Below, in pieces: positions 15,401-23,695 of a stretch of 25,548 bases of DNA. Made by a program: the position numbers and the translations under genes. The stretch spans positions 1 through 25,548 of the forward strand of contig JAUWMD010000006.1 in the NCBI GenBank assembly GCA_030613345.1, read 5' to 3'. Position 1 is the stretch's first letter, and every line of letters starts with the position of its first letter. Below the pieces are notes generated by a model. It was not told where the DNA came from and ran no database searches. It saw nothing but the letters and a program-made list of their open reading frames with translations. This DNA is from Candidatus Krumholzibacteriota bacterium. Lineage in GTDB: Bacteria; Krumholzibacteriota; Krumholzibacteriia; Krumholzibacteriales; Krumholzibacteriaceae.

Positions 15401-18400
15401 GTGAGTCTTTCCAGACTGGAGCTCGTTGGATTCAAATCGTTCATGAATCCCGTTACCCTTGACCTGAAGAGCGGCATTACATGCATCCTCGGCCCGAACG
15501 GATGCGGGAAGACGAATATCGTCGACGCCGTCAGGTGGGTGCTCGGGGAGCAGAGCGCCAGGCAGCTTCGAAGCACGAAGATGGAGAATGTCATCTTCAA
15601 CGGTACCGAGGTACACAAGCCCACCGGCTTCGCCCTCGTCAACATGACGGTGAGCAACGAGAGGGGCGCCTTCCCGATCGACTATTCCGAGATCACGATC
15701 ACGAGGAAGGTCTACAGGTCGGGAATAAGCGAGTATTTCATAAACAAGTCCCCCTGCAGGCTGAAAGACATCAGGGAACTCTTTGCCGACACGGGGACGG
15801 GCAGCCATTCCTACTCGGTCATCGAGCAGGAAATGGTCGAGTACGTCCTCAACGACGCGCACGGTGAGCGAAGGAATATGTTCGAGGAAGCGGCCGGTAT
15901 TGTGAAGTACAGGATGAGGCGCGAGGAGGCCGGGAGAAAGCTCAAACTTACCGCGAACGATCTTCTGAGGCTCGACGACATCCTGGAAGAGCTCGGCAGG
16001 AACGTACGCTCCCTGAAGTACCAGGTAGGCAAGACGAAGCGGTACCGGACTATCAGCGAGAGGATCCGCTCTTATGGTCTTGTTCATCTGCGCAGGAACC
16101 TCTCGGATCTGCTCGGGAAAAAACGGGAAGCCGAGAAGGAGCTGGCGGGGAGCCGGGAACTGACCGAGCGCGACGACGTGTCGCTCGAGGAACGCGAGAT
16201 GAAGGTCGAGGAGGAAAAACTGCTTCTCGTCGAGTTGGAGAAAAAGAACACCGACCTGCAGAACAGGCGTTACGAGGTGAGGAGAAAGATCCAGGGAGCC
16301 GAAGAGAAGATCATCCAGTTCAGCGAGCGCAAGGGCGAGGCGGAGCGGCTTATCGAGCGTGCGGGTCGAGAGATCGAGGAAGCCGGGACGCGCCTCGAGC
16401 GGATCGCCGAAAGGATCGAAGGAGTGAGGACCGAGGTGGCGGTGACCGGCGAATCGATCTCCTCGGAACAGGAAGAGATCAGGAAGCTCGGTGGTCTGTT
16501 CGAGGAAGTCTCGGTGAAGATAGAGCGCATCCAGGGAGAGCTCATCGACCTGAAGCAGACCCAGCTCGACTTCATCCAGGACCAGGCGCGCGTGGAAAAC
16601 ACGGTCGAGCATTACGAGAAGATCCTTGCCGAACTCGACGAGAGGTTGGATAAGATGCGCGGGCGGATCGTCTCCCTCGAGTCGGAGACTGCGGAGCTCT
16701 CCGGCGAACGCGAAGCGCGCGAGGGGTCGCTCAGCGATGCGCAGCGGGTGCTTTCCTCGCTCGAAAACGAGAACGCCGAAAGGTCGGCGAGACTGGAGGC
16801 TGTCGAGAGCAAGATCGGCACGAACTCATCGGCCGTTGCGGGGAAGAGGGCGTCGCACGCCGCTATGGAGAGCAGGCATGAGCTCTACACGAGGATGAAA
16901 GAAGACTTCGAGGGATTCCCCGGAGGCGCGAGGCATGTTCTCAAGAAGGGCGACTCGCGCGTGAGGGGGCCTCTCGCGGAGATGATAGGGACGAAAAAGG
17001 AATACCGCAGGGCGCTCGAGGCGGTCCTGGGCGGGCTGATGGACGGAGTCGTGATCGACAGCATACCCGGTGCTGTCGATCTCGTCAGGGAGCTCTCCGA
17101 AGAAAAACTCGGCGGGGCGAGATTCCTCGCCGACGATCCGGGCTGGAACGCTTCCAGCAAGCCGGCGCCGAAGGCGGACGGGATGCTCGGTGCCATCGCA
17201 GCGTTCGTCGATACGCCCGCCGAGGCAAGAAGGGCGGTCGACCAGCTTCTCGACGGGATCTTTCTCTTCGACACGATAGAGAACGCGCTCGGCTTCATCA
17301 CATCCGGGTGGGGAGGAGCAGGGGGCGCTGTTTCCCTGTCGGGGATCTATTATTCGAGGGGTAGGGGGATCTACTTTTCCGGGTCGCCCGGCGAAGAGGT
17401 ATCGATATTCGGCAGGACCGGGGAGATCAAGAAGCTCGCCGGAAAGATCCGTTCTCTCGAGAAGGAGATCGCCGGCCTCGAGAAGGAAGGCGGATCGCTG
17501 CGGAGCGAGAAGGAATCTTTAAAGGAGAGGATCGAGGAGATCGCGCGGCTCTCCACCCGCGCCCGCGAGGAGCTCGGACTGAGACGAGAGGCCTTCCAGG
17601 AGGTCGAGCGCGAGTACATCATGGGGAAAGAGAAGGCCTCGATGATGATGAAGTCCCTCGACGAGCTGGAGAACGGCCGGGCCGAGACGCTCTCGAAGCT
17701 CGAGGAGGCCAGGCTTGCCCTTGCGATGCAGCGGGACTCGGGAGACATCTCCGATTCCGAGAGGCTTGAATCGGAACTCTCCGGCTTGAGGAAGAACAGG
17801 GAGGAGCTCGACGCCGGGCTTACCTCGAGAAAGGTCAGGCTCGCGTCCCTCCAGGGGACGCTCGACAGGCAGAACGAGGAGCTGCGCGGGCTCGGCGAGA
17901 TGGAGAAACAGTTCCGGGCGATCATCGAGCAGAGAAGCGTCGAGATCAGTTCGGCGAAGGAGGAGACGGCGCGGCTCGAACGATCGATCGGGGAAGAGAG
18001 GGTGGTGGTCAAGACGTTCCTCGATGAGGAAAGTTCACACGAGGAAGAGATAGGCCGGATGCACGACCTGCTCGAGGAAAAGCGCGAACTGATCGGCGGG
18101 ATCGAGGGCAAGCTGAAGGAGAGCAAGGCCGAGCGCGAGGCGATCTTCGAGAAGATCAACGACCTGCGTGTGAACCTGTCGTCGATCGATACGCATATGA
18201 AGGACCTTGTCGATCGCGGGATGGAACTCTACGAAGAGAACCTCGGCTGCTATGTCGAGGGAGTTGAGATCCCTCTGACGGAAGAAGACCGCCTGATTAC
18301 GAAGGAGATGCTCGAGGGGGAGAAGCGTAAGCTCGAGAGCCTCGGCCCCGTCAACCTCGCAGCCATCGAGGAATATGACGAGAAGAAGCAGCGATTCGAC

Positions 18401-19012
18401 TTCCTCACCTCCCAGAAGGAGGACCTGGTAAAGGCAAGGGAAGAGCTCGACGAGGCGATAAGGAAGATAAACAGGCGCGCGAGAAAGATGTTCCTCGAGA
18501 CATTCACCGCGGTGAAGGGATATTTCTCGGAGATATTCGTGGTCCTGTTCGAGGGTGGTGAGGCCGAACTCCATCTCGGTGAGGGAAGTGATCCCCTCGA
18601 GGCGGATATCATCATCAAGGCCAGGCCCAAGGGCAAGAGGGTCCAGGACATCTCGCTGCTGTCCGGTGGTGAGCGCGCGCTGACGGCGCTCGCCCTGCTG
18701 TTCGCACTCTACAAGGCCAAGCCCAGCCCATTCTGCATCTTCGACGAGGTCGACGCTCCTCTCGACGATGCGAACATCCAGAGGTTCGTAAGGATGCTGG
18801 AGAAGTTCTCCGAGGAAACGCAGTTCATCATCATCACGCACAACAAGCGCACGATGGAGGCTGCCGACCAGCTCTTCGGAGTGACGATGGAGGAGAAGGG
18901 CATCTCGAGGATCGTCTCTGTCGACCTGACCGAGATCGAGGACCTGCTCGCCAGGCGGCGGCCGGCCGCACCGAAGAAAGAGCCCGCCGCAGCGCCGGTA
19001 TCGTCCAACTAG
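15401..19012 (+). CDS. smc: Chromosome segregation ATPase SMC
   Basis: Core of the bacterial condensin; it organises and separates daughter chromosomes. The protein has 1203 residues, full length. The N-terminal head has the Walker A motif GPNGCGKTN (about 31-39); coiled coil (about 170-500) leads to the hinge (about 520-665, GPLAEMIGTKKEYRRALE and GGARFLADD), a second coiled coil follows to about 1010, and the C-terminal head has the ABC signature LSGGERALTALAL (about 1088) and Walker B CIFDEVDAPLDD (about 1111-1122). A Pro/Ala-rich tail ends it. GTG at 15401 is 7 nt after GGAGGTG. It is the last gene of the selA-SPOR-smc run; scpA and scpB are not in the window. Confidence 0.97.
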   Translation: MSLSRLELVGFKSFMNPVTLDLKSGITCILGPNGCGKTNIVDAVRWVLGEQSARQLRSTKMENVIFNGTEVHKPTGFALVNMTVSNERGAFPIDYSEITITRKVYRSGISEYFINKSPCRLKDIRELFADTGTGSHSYSVIEQEMVEYVLNDAHGERRNMFEEAAGIVKYRMRREEAGRKLKLTANDLLRLDDILEELGRNVRSLKYQVGKTKRYRTISERIRSYGLVHLRRNLSDLLGKKREAEKELAGSRELTERDDVSLEEREMKVEEEKLLLVELEKKNTDLQNRRYEVRRKIQGAEEKIIQFSERKGEAERLIERAGREIEEAGTRLERIAERIEGVRTEVAVTGESISSEQEEIRKLGGLFEEVSVKIERIQGELIDLKQTQLDFIQDQARVENTVEHYEKILAELDERLDKMRGRIVSLESETAELSGEREAREGSLSDAQRVLSSLENENAERSARLEAVESKIGTNSSAVAGKRASHAAMESRHELYTRMKEDFEGFPGGARHVLKKGDSRVRGPLAEMIGTKKEYRRALEAVLGGLMDGVVIDSIPGAVDLVRELSEEKLGGARFLADDPGWNASSKPAPKADGMLGAIAAFVDTPAEARRAVDQLLDGIFLFDTIENALGFITSGWGGAGGAVSLSGIYYSRGRGIYFSGSPGEEVSIFGRTGEIKKLAGKIRSLEKEIAGLEKEGGSLRSEKESLKERIEEIARLSTRAREELGLRREAFQEVEREYIMGKEKASMMMKSLDELENGRAETLSKLEEARLALAMQRDSGDISDSERLESELSGLRKNREELDAGLTSRKVRLASLQGTLDRQNEELRGLGEMEKQFRAIIEQRSVEISSAKEETARLERSIGEERVVVKTFLDEESSHEEEIGRMHDLLEEKRELIGGIEGKLKESKAEREAIFEKINDLRVNLSSIDTHMKDLVDRGMELYEENLGCYVEGVEIPLTEEDRLITKEMLEGEKRKLESLGPVNLAAIEEYDEKKQRFDFLTSQKEDLVKAREELDEAIRKINRRARKMFLETFTAVKGYFSEIFVVLFEGGEAELHLGEGSDPLEADIIIKARPKGKRVQDISLLSGGERALTALALLFALYKAKPSPFCIFDEVDAPLDDANIQRFVRMLEKFSEETQFIIITHNKRTMEAADQLFGVTMEEKGISRIVSVDLTEIEDLLARRRPAAPKKEPAAAPVSSN

Positions 19013-19112
19013 ATCTTTAGTGATAAAGAGAAGTATCCAGCCCGAATCAAATCACGAATTCTGGCGGTAAATCTGTAAGTCGGCTTGTGGATACGATCGA
19101 TCCTGAAGGAAA

Positions 19113-19140
19113 GGGAGACGCAAGTGCGTTTCCCTTTTTT
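19113..19140 (+). terminator. Intrinsic terminator after smc
   Basis: A 9-bp stem (GGGAGACGC with GCGTTTCCC, one G-U pair) closes a 4-nt AAGT loop and is followed directly by six T. It lies 100 nt past the smc stop and also between smc and the converging islet genes, so it may act weakly in the other direction. Confidence 0.88.
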
Positions 19141-19211
19141 CCCGGTCGAAAAGCGAAGCTGACCATAAAGCACGGCGTTTTGAGTGGTCGAAACACGGTT
19201 ATTCAGAATCA

Positions 19212-19511
19212 TCATCCATTATTTTTTTCTGCGTCTTCGGATTCCGGGGTTTCCAGGAGTCGGACATCTTCCAGATCCACGTCTCGTCTAGCTGCCCGCT
19301 TGGAGGATATGAGATCATCTTTTGACAGGATGAAGAACTCCTGGCCGTGATAGGATACTATCTTGCGGTGCAGCCATGCGTCTTGGAACTTGATGCCAGG
19401 AGTAGACGTTTGAACGTCAAGACGAACGCGATCACGAAAGATAGTGATCTCGTTTGCCAGCACGTCATGTTGCTGAAATGACTTGAATACGTCCTGTAAC
19501 CGGTTTAGCAC
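19212..19511 (-). pseudogene. Nucleotidyltransferase, internally deleted (MNT/AbiEii-like C-terminal part)
   Basis: The 99-residue frame ends with a pattern I recognise from small nucleotidyltransferases of toxin-antitoxin type: 'EFFILSKDDLISSKRAARR' followed by DVDLEDVRLLE. It also has IFRDRVRLDVQTSTPG and a helical start (LNRLQDVFKSFQQHDV) that looks like a true family N-terminus. Family members are about 150-200 residues and carry a G[GS]...DxD catalytic core after that helix; here the helix is joined directly to the later part, so about 50-70 residues with the active site appear to be missing in frame. The deletion is inferred from memory of the family, not from an alignment. Starts at GTG 19511, inside the preceding ORF. 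Confidence 0.6.
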
Positions 19512-19671
19512 GATTCCGCTCCTGTAAGGATGGATTAATAGTGAGGGCTAAGTCGGTGAATGAGCAGAGCATCTCCATCCGCTCGGACATAGGGAGGGAG
19601 CGGAACCACCGCACCTTGGCCTCAGGGGTTTCCTCTTGTCGGTCGTGTGAAATTGAGCCATTTATTTTCAT
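19465..19671 (-). CDS. Small conserved-looking protein upstream of the nucleotidyltransferase remnant
   Basis: Has 68 residues with a central pattern 'EAKVRWFRSLPMSERMEML' and a C-terminal GRIQVIS. I recall proteins like this encoded next to nucleotidyltransferase genes, possibly as partner of a toxin-antitoxin pair; this is a recollection, not a tested match. Its ATG overlaps the stop of the ORF before it (ATGA), and its last 47 nt overlap the start of the following frame. Base composition is lower in GC than the surrounding genes, in keeping with transfer from elsewhere. Function unknown. Confidence 0.6.
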   Translation of the reverse strand: MKINGSISHDRQEETPEAKVRWFRSLPMSERMEMLCSFTDLALTINPSLQERNRAKPVTGRIQVISAT

Positions 19672-19820
19672 GGCGTTAGATTAACAGAGTCGATTCTTTC
19701 TTTCAAGCGCAGAACGCAGTTGTATATCGCGCCATCTCCTGTCGGTTGCCCCTTGCCAATATTTAAACGGCACGTTATTGTCGAAAGCAGTTCGTCGATT
19801 ATTATGTTCAATTCACTCAA
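19668..19820 (-). CDS. Small unrecognised ORF at the head of the islet
   Basis: From TTG at 19820 this frame gives 50 residues, beginning MSELNIIIDELL and ending in KERIDSVNLTP. I do not recognise it. In favour: its TGA overlaps the next ATG (ATGA), it runs in the same direction as the two other islet frames, and the sequence looks like an amphipathic helix followed by a folded tail. Against: the start is weak, with no clear ribosome-binding site, and the longer in-frame extension upstream is antisense to the neighbouring lipoprotein. It may be the truncated end of a longer gene. Confidence 0.35.
   Translation of the reverse strand: MSELNIIIDELLSTITCRLNIGKGQPTGDGAIYNCVLRLKERIDSVNLTP
19778..19805 (+). 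promoter_or_regulatory. Promoter candidate for the lipoprotein-ftsY pair
   Basis: TTGTCG (19778-19783) and TATTAT (19800-19805) are 16 nt apart. The start would be near 19812, with an 84-nt leader to the lipoprotein ATG. It overlaps the first islet ORF on the other strand, so the two directions might interfere. Confidence 0.4.
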
Positions 19821-19895
19821 TGTTACTCTTTGAGATGATAAGCGGTTTGGATGAGCAAAATTCTTTCGGCCATGAAACCCTGGAGGGAGTTTCGA

Positions 19896-20768
19896 ATGAA
19901 ACGAAACGGAATCATGACGGCCGTGCTCGCATTCCTGGTACTGGCCGCCTCGAGTTGCGGAGAGGACAGCTGTCCGAGCTGCCCGGAGCAAACTGCCTCG
20001 CCTGCGCTGTACGCGATCGGAAGCGTGGCGACAGACGGCAATTTATTCAAGGCGTACATAGAGGTTTACGATGTAAACGGCACCGGCGACGGAGTGGATT
20101 CGGCGTTCGTGGACGGAAACTCTTCGTACTGGTGCATCAAAGACATCGCCCATACGGTCGCGGGCGACGGCCGGCAGATCATATCGAATATGAGCAGCGC
20201 CTGGTGTCCATCGGGACTGATAATACCGTATTATCCGGGTGAGACTACGGAGCTGACGCTGTACTGCCGCCGCGAGGCCCATCGTGCAAGTCTGCACCTC
20301 CTCGACGTGGCGGGATCGAGGCCCGGCAATGTCGAGGCTTCAGCCGACGAACCGGCGAATATGGTCCATATCAGCTGGGACGCGGTCGCCGATGCCGAAT
20401 GGTACGCTGTGAAGATGAGGTCCCAATTCACCAGTGGTCCCTATAACCAGTGGGATTACTACTGCGTGCAATCGACGTCGGTCGATGCGCCGTTGCCGTT
20501 TTCCTATCAAATGACACTCGACGTTCAGATATACGTGGCCGCGGGAACGGGACCGATGCCCACTAACGAGCGTCCTGCGAACAACATCTCCGGAGATCAC
20601 ATCGCCGGCACCCTGTACAGTGTTTCAAACGACGTGCACCTCTCTCTGGTGCTCAATCCTGCCGCAGGCGAGTCGCATTGGCCGGACGATTCGTCCGTGC
20701 CACCGAGCATCATCGAGTTGATCCGGCATGAGGGGCGGCTGTTACCCCCTCGGTTGCGGGACAAGTGA
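19896..20768 (+). CDS. Cys-rich lipoprotein with fibronectin type III-like region
   Basis: Has 290 residues. A lipoprotein signal (MKRNGIMTAVLAFLVLAASSC, Cys21) is followed at once by further Cys (SCPSC) and later YWC, AWC, LYC and YYC, so disulphides are likely in the periplasm or at the surface. Residues about 147-245 show an Fn3-like strand pattern (ISWDAVADAEWYAV). No enzyme motif is visible and I do not recognise the family. ATG at 19896 lies 7 nt after GGAGGGAG; earlier ATGs at 19851 and 19878 lack such a site and would put 15 or 6 residues before the signal. The stop overlaps the ftsY GTG by 3 bases, an odd partner for an SRP receptor. Confidence 0.75.
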   Translation: MKRNGIMTAVLAFLVLAASSCGEDSCPSCPEQTASPALYAIGSVATDGNLFKAYIEVYDVNGTGDGVDSAFVDGNSSYWCIKDIAHTVAGDGRQIISNMSSAWCPSGLIIPYYPGETTELTLYCRREAHRASLHLLDVAGSRPGNVEASADEPANMVHISWDAVADAEWYAVKMRSQFTSGPYNQWDYYCVQSTSVDAPLPFSYQMTLDVQIYVAAGTGPMPTNERPANNISGDHIAGTLYSVSNDVHLSLVLNPAAGESHWPDDSSVPPSIIELIRHEGRLLPPRLRDK

Positions 20769-21658
20769 AAAATATGCCGATGAAAAGCATCTTCCGGGGA
20801 TTGAAGAAGACGAGGGAGCGCTTTCTGCGCCCCCTGCGCGAGGCGCTTTCGGCGGGCGAGCTCGACGAGGAAGCGATCGAGGAGGCCGAATCGATACTCT
20901 ACTCCGCCGATCTCGGCGTCGAGGCTACCGAGCGAATAATCGAGAGCATCCGCGCCGGCGGCGCGGGGGACCACATGCAGGCGGTGGCCGACGAGCTTCT
21001 CTCGATAATCGATGAGGTTCCCGTGCCTGCTGATCCGGAAGGGAGACCCAGGGTCATCGTGATCATCGGCGTGAACGGCGTCGGCAAGACCTCGACGATC
21101 GGCAAGCTCGCCGCCAGGTTCACTGGCGAGGGAAAGAGTGTGCTGCTCGCCGCGGGCGATACCTTCCGTGCCGCGGCGATAGACCAGCTCGAGTTGTGGG
21201 GCGAGAGGACCGGCGTGCCGGTCGTGCGCCAGAAGATGGGCTCGGATCCCGCGGCGGTGGCGTTCGACGCGGTGCAGTCGGCGAAGGCGAATGGCGTCGA
21301 CGTCGTGATCGTCGACACCGCCGGGCGGCTGCACACGAAGGTCAACCTGATGGAGGAGCTGGGCAAGATATTCAGGGTCCTGAGGGACCGGATGGAGGGT
21401 ATAGCCCTCGAGGCGTGGCTCGTTCTCGACGCCAATTCGGGGCAGAACTCTCTGCGACAGGCCGAGGCGTTTACCGAGCTGCTGCCCGTGACGGGCATAA
21501 TACTCACCAAGCTCGACAGCACGGCCAAGGGAGGCGCTGTTATTCCCATCCAGCAGAAGCTCGGAATCCCGGTGCTGTTCGTCGGTGTCGGGGAGAGCGC
21601 CGACGACCTCGAGCCGTTCGACCACTCCGAGTTCGTTGCGGCCCTCATCGATGTGTGA
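20765..21658 (+). CDS. ftsY: Signal recognition particle receptor FtsY
   Basis: Receives the SRP-ribosome complex at the inner membrane and passes it to the Sec translocon. The protein has 297 residues: a short N domain (about 1-95) and a G domain with G1 GVNGVGKTST (about 101-110), DTFRAAA, DTAGR (184-188) and TKLD (248-251), ending in a GVGESADDLEPF closing motif. There is no long acidic A domain, so membrane contact would come from the basic N-terminal helix (KSIFRGLKKTRERFL). The GTG at 20765 overlaps the preceding stop (GTGA), which favours coupling; ATG at 20774 and 20780 are alternatives. Followed by the FMN riboswitch region. Confidence 0.95.
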   Translation: MKNMPMKSIFRGLKKTRERFLRPLREALSAGELDEEAIEEAESILYSADLGVEATERIIESIRAGGAGDHMQAVADELLSIIDEVPVPADPEGRPRVIVIIGVNGVGKTSTIGKLAARFTGEGKSVLLAAGDTFRAAAIDQLELWGERTGVPVVRQKMGSDPAAVAFDAVQSAKANGVDVVIVDTAGRLHTKVNLMEELGKIFRVLRDRMEGIALEAWLVLDANSGQNSLRQAEAFTELLPVTGIILTKLDSTAKGGAVIPIQQKLGIPVLFVGVGESADDLEPFDHSEFVAALIDV

Positions 21659-21688
21659 CGGCAGGCCATGCCGCGGTCTGTCAGATGC

Positions 21689-21717
21689 TTGACACCGGGC
21701 AGCGGTTCGTGTAGATT
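21689..21717 (+). promoter_or_regulatory. Promoter of the riboflavin operon
   Basis: TTGACA (21689-21694, full consensus) and TAGATT (21712-21717) are 17 nt apart. Start near 21724, a few bases before the FMN aptamer, as expected for a riboswitch-controlled transcript. Confidence 0.72.
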
Positions 21718-21732
21718 CATAAGGAATGACAA

Positions 21733-21850
21733 CCTTCGGGGCGGGGTGAGATTCCCCACCGGCGGTGAAAGCCCGCGAATGGGCCGAAAGGTCCACCGAT
21801 CCGGTGAGATTCCGGGGCCGACAGTTACAGTCTGGATGGGAGAAGGTAGT
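21733..21850 (+). promoter_or_regulatory. FMN riboswitch (RFN element)
   Basis: Conserved RFN landmarks occur in order: CTTCGGGGCGGGGTG, then the ATTCCCCACCGGCGGT block, AAGCCCGCGA, GGTCCACCGAT-type arms, a CCGGTGAGATTCCGGGGCCGAC arm split over 21801-21822, ACAGTTACAGTCTGGATGGGA, and a closing GAAGG that pairs with CCTTC at the 5' end. It binds FMN and should repress ribD and the genes behind it. No clear T-tract terminator follows; a 12-bp GC palindrome at 21870-21881 lies between the aptamer and ribD, so control may act by terminator-like pausing or by blocking translation. Confidence 0.95.
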
Positions 21851-21943
21851 TCGAGACACGACCTGTTGGGGCGCGCGCGCCGTGCGTTCCCTCTCTCCCC
21901 TTATTCCCCGAAAACCTGTTTGACCGGAAGGCGCGTCAGCGTG

Positions 21944-23101
21944 ATGAACGACGACCGGCACTATATGGAGAGGGTGCTCGAGCTCGCTTCGCGCGGCACC
22001 GGCCTGACCTTTCCGAACCCGCTTGTCGGGGCTGTGATCGTCGCCGGCGGCGAGATCGCCGGCGAGGGGTTCCATGCCGGCGCCGGGAAACCTCACGCCG
22101 AGATCGAGGCTATAGCCGCTGCGGGGGAATCGGCCCGGGGCGCCGACCTGTATCTGAACCTCGAGCCCTGCTGCCATCACGGGAGGACGCCTCCTTGCAC
22201 CGACGCCATCGTCGAAGCGGGGATCTCACGTGTGATCTTCGGAATATTCGATCCAGACGAGCGCGTCCGCGGGCAGGGGGCACGGCGGCTGAGAGAAAAC
22301 GGCACCGAGATTGAGACAGGCGTCATGGCGAGGGAAGCCCTCGAGCTCAACCTGCCCTATATCCACCGTTCACTGACCGGCGGCCCGTTCGTAATGCTCA
22401 AGCTTGCCGTCACCCTCGATGGCAGGATCACGCTCACCGGCGAGAAGTACATTTCATGTTCCGACTCGCTCGAATGCGTCCACGGTCTGAGGGCGAGGCT
22501 CGAGGCGGTAGCCGTAGGATCGGGGACGCTGCGCGCGGACGATCCCTCACTCGACAGGCGTCTCTACGACAGGCCGCTCGATCCTCCGGTGAGGATCGTC
22601 TTCGATTCCTCCCTGGCCTTTCCCCCCGGGCATCCCTGGCTCGAGAAGGGGGAAAGGGTGATCCTCTGCTGCTCCGAAGCGGCGGACGCTGCGAGGATCG
22701 AGGAACTCGAGGGGGCCGGAGCGGAGGTCACCCGGCTGCCTCCCGGTGACGGGGGCCTCGATCTCCACGCGTGGCGCCGCGATCTTTCAAACAGGGGGAT
22801 CACTTCGGTACTCGTCGAGGGAGGAGCGCGTATCGCGACATCGATGATGAAGGCCGGTATTCCCGACAGGCTCGTTCTCTTCCACGCGCCGGTCATAGCC
22901 GGCGCCGGCGAGAAGGGATGGTACCAGGACGATCCGCCTCCGGCCTTCGGCGAAGATCCGCCCGCCGTCGGCGGGGACCTGAGCCTTTCATACGTCGAGG
23001 TCATCGATGGGGATGTGATGACCGTTTACGACAGGAAACACGTATCCGGATATCTCGAGGCGGTAACGAAGGAGCCGGGTGATGTTCACGGGATTGATTG
23101 A
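21944..23101 (+). CDS. ribD: Bifunctional deaminase/reductase of riboflavin synthesis
   Basis: Deaminates the pyrimidine product of GTP cyclohydrolase II and then reduces its ribose side chain. The protein has 385 residues. The N-terminal deaminase domain (about 1-145) has the zinc ligands His51 (HAE), Cys76 and Cys85 (PCCHHGRTPPC), matching the E. coli spacing. The reductase domain (about 146-365) starts PFVMLKLAVTLDGRI and has GSGTLRADDPSL and VLVEGGARIATS. ATG at 21944 gives the family N-terminus (DDRHYMERVLELA); GTG at 21941 is directly adjacent and possible. The upstream frame to 21668 covers the riboswitch and is rejected. Its 3' end overlaps ribE by 20 bp. Confidence 0.96.
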   Translation: MNDDRHYMERVLELASRGTGLTFPNPLVGAVIVAGGEIAGEGFHAGAGKPHAEIEAIAAAGESARGADLYLNLEPCCHHGRTPPCTDAIVEAGISRVIFGIFDPDERVRGQGARRLRENGTEIETGVMAREALELNLPYIHRSLTGGPFVMLKLAVTLDGRITLTGEKYISCSDSLECVHGLRARLEAVAVGSGTLRADDPSLDRRLYDRPLDPPVRIVFDSSLAFPPGHPWLEKGERVILCCSEAADAARIEELEGAGAEVTRLPPGDGGLDLHAWRRDLSNRGITSVLVEGGARIATSMMKAGIPDRLVLFHAPVIAGAGEKGWYQDDPPPAFGEDPPAVGGDLSLSYVEVIDGDVMTVYDRKHVSGYLEAVTKEPGDVHGID

Positions 23102-23669
23102 GGCGACGGCAAAGGTTGTTACGATGCGGAGGATCTCCCGGGGCGGCCGGCTCACGATCGCCTCGTCCCTCGAGGGACTCGCAATCGGAGACAGCGTGTC
23201 GGTCAACGGCGCCTGCCAGACGGTGGCGGAGCTGGGGGGCGACACCTTCTCGTGCGACGTCCTTCCCGAGACGCTGCGCGTAACGAACCTCGGGCGGCTA
23301 AGGGCGGGATCGGCCGTCAATCTGGAGCGGGCCCTCGAAGCGGGCGCGAGGATCGGCGGCCACATCGTCAACGGGCACATCGACGGCGTCGGCAGGGTTG
23401 TCAGGGTCTTTCGCGATCCTCTCGGCATCGAGATCGATGCCGGACGGGAACTGGGCAGATACATCGTTCCGAAGGGATCGGTAGCAGTCGACGGGGTCAG
23501 CCTGACCATAGGCCCCGATCCGTCGGGGGGCAGGTTCAGGGTATTCATCATACCGCATACATGGGAAACGACGACCCTCGGGAAGGTCAGCCCGGGAAGC
23601 AGGGTCAACATAGAAACGGACATTCTGGCCAAATACGCAGAGAAGTTCGCCGGGCCCGGAAGTGCCTGA
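23082..23669 (+). CDS. ribE: Riboflavin synthase alpha subunit
   Basis: Converts two 6,7-dimethyl-8-ribityllumazine molecules to riboflavin and a pyrimidine that is reused. The protein has 195 residues with the two tandem lumazine-binding repeats: the first starts at MFTGLIE and contains VSVNGACQTV; the second contains GGHIVNGHIDGVG and VAVDGVSLTI. ATG at 23082 is the standard family start, 2 nt downstream of an adjacent GTG, and overlaps ribD, so coupling is likely. The gene is also called ribC or ribB in some species. Confidence 0.96.
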   Translation: MFTGLIEATAKVVTMRRISRGGRLTIASSLEGLAIGDSVSVNGACQTVAELGGDTFSCDVLPETLRVTNLGRLRAGSAVNLERALEAGARIGGHIVNGHIDGVGRVVRVFRDPLGIEIDAGRELGRYIVPKGSVAVDGVSLTIGPDPSGGRFRVFIIPHTWETTTLGKVSPGSRVNIETDILAKYAEKFAGPGSA

Positions 23670-23695
23670 CGGAAACGCGTCATGAGAGGTGTGAA

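Noticed and set aside
19087..19350. 87-codon plus-strand frame after smc
   Set aside because: It runs through the smc terminator and is antisense to the nucleotidyltransferase remnant; no start signal or motif.
21870..21881. Alternating GC run as a possible Z-DNA element
   Set aside because: Only 12 bp long, and better explained as part of the riboswitch expression region.
20597..22180. 527-codon open frame on the minus strand opposite ftsY and the riboswitch
   Set aside because: It crosses the FMN aptamer and the conserved FtsY GTPase; no motif or ribosome-binding site of its own.
23252..23695. In-frame upstream extension of ribBA over ribE
   Set aside because: The extra 148 residues are Arg/His-rich, overlap the conserved riboflavin synthase, and the GTG at 23696 gives the normal family N-terminus.
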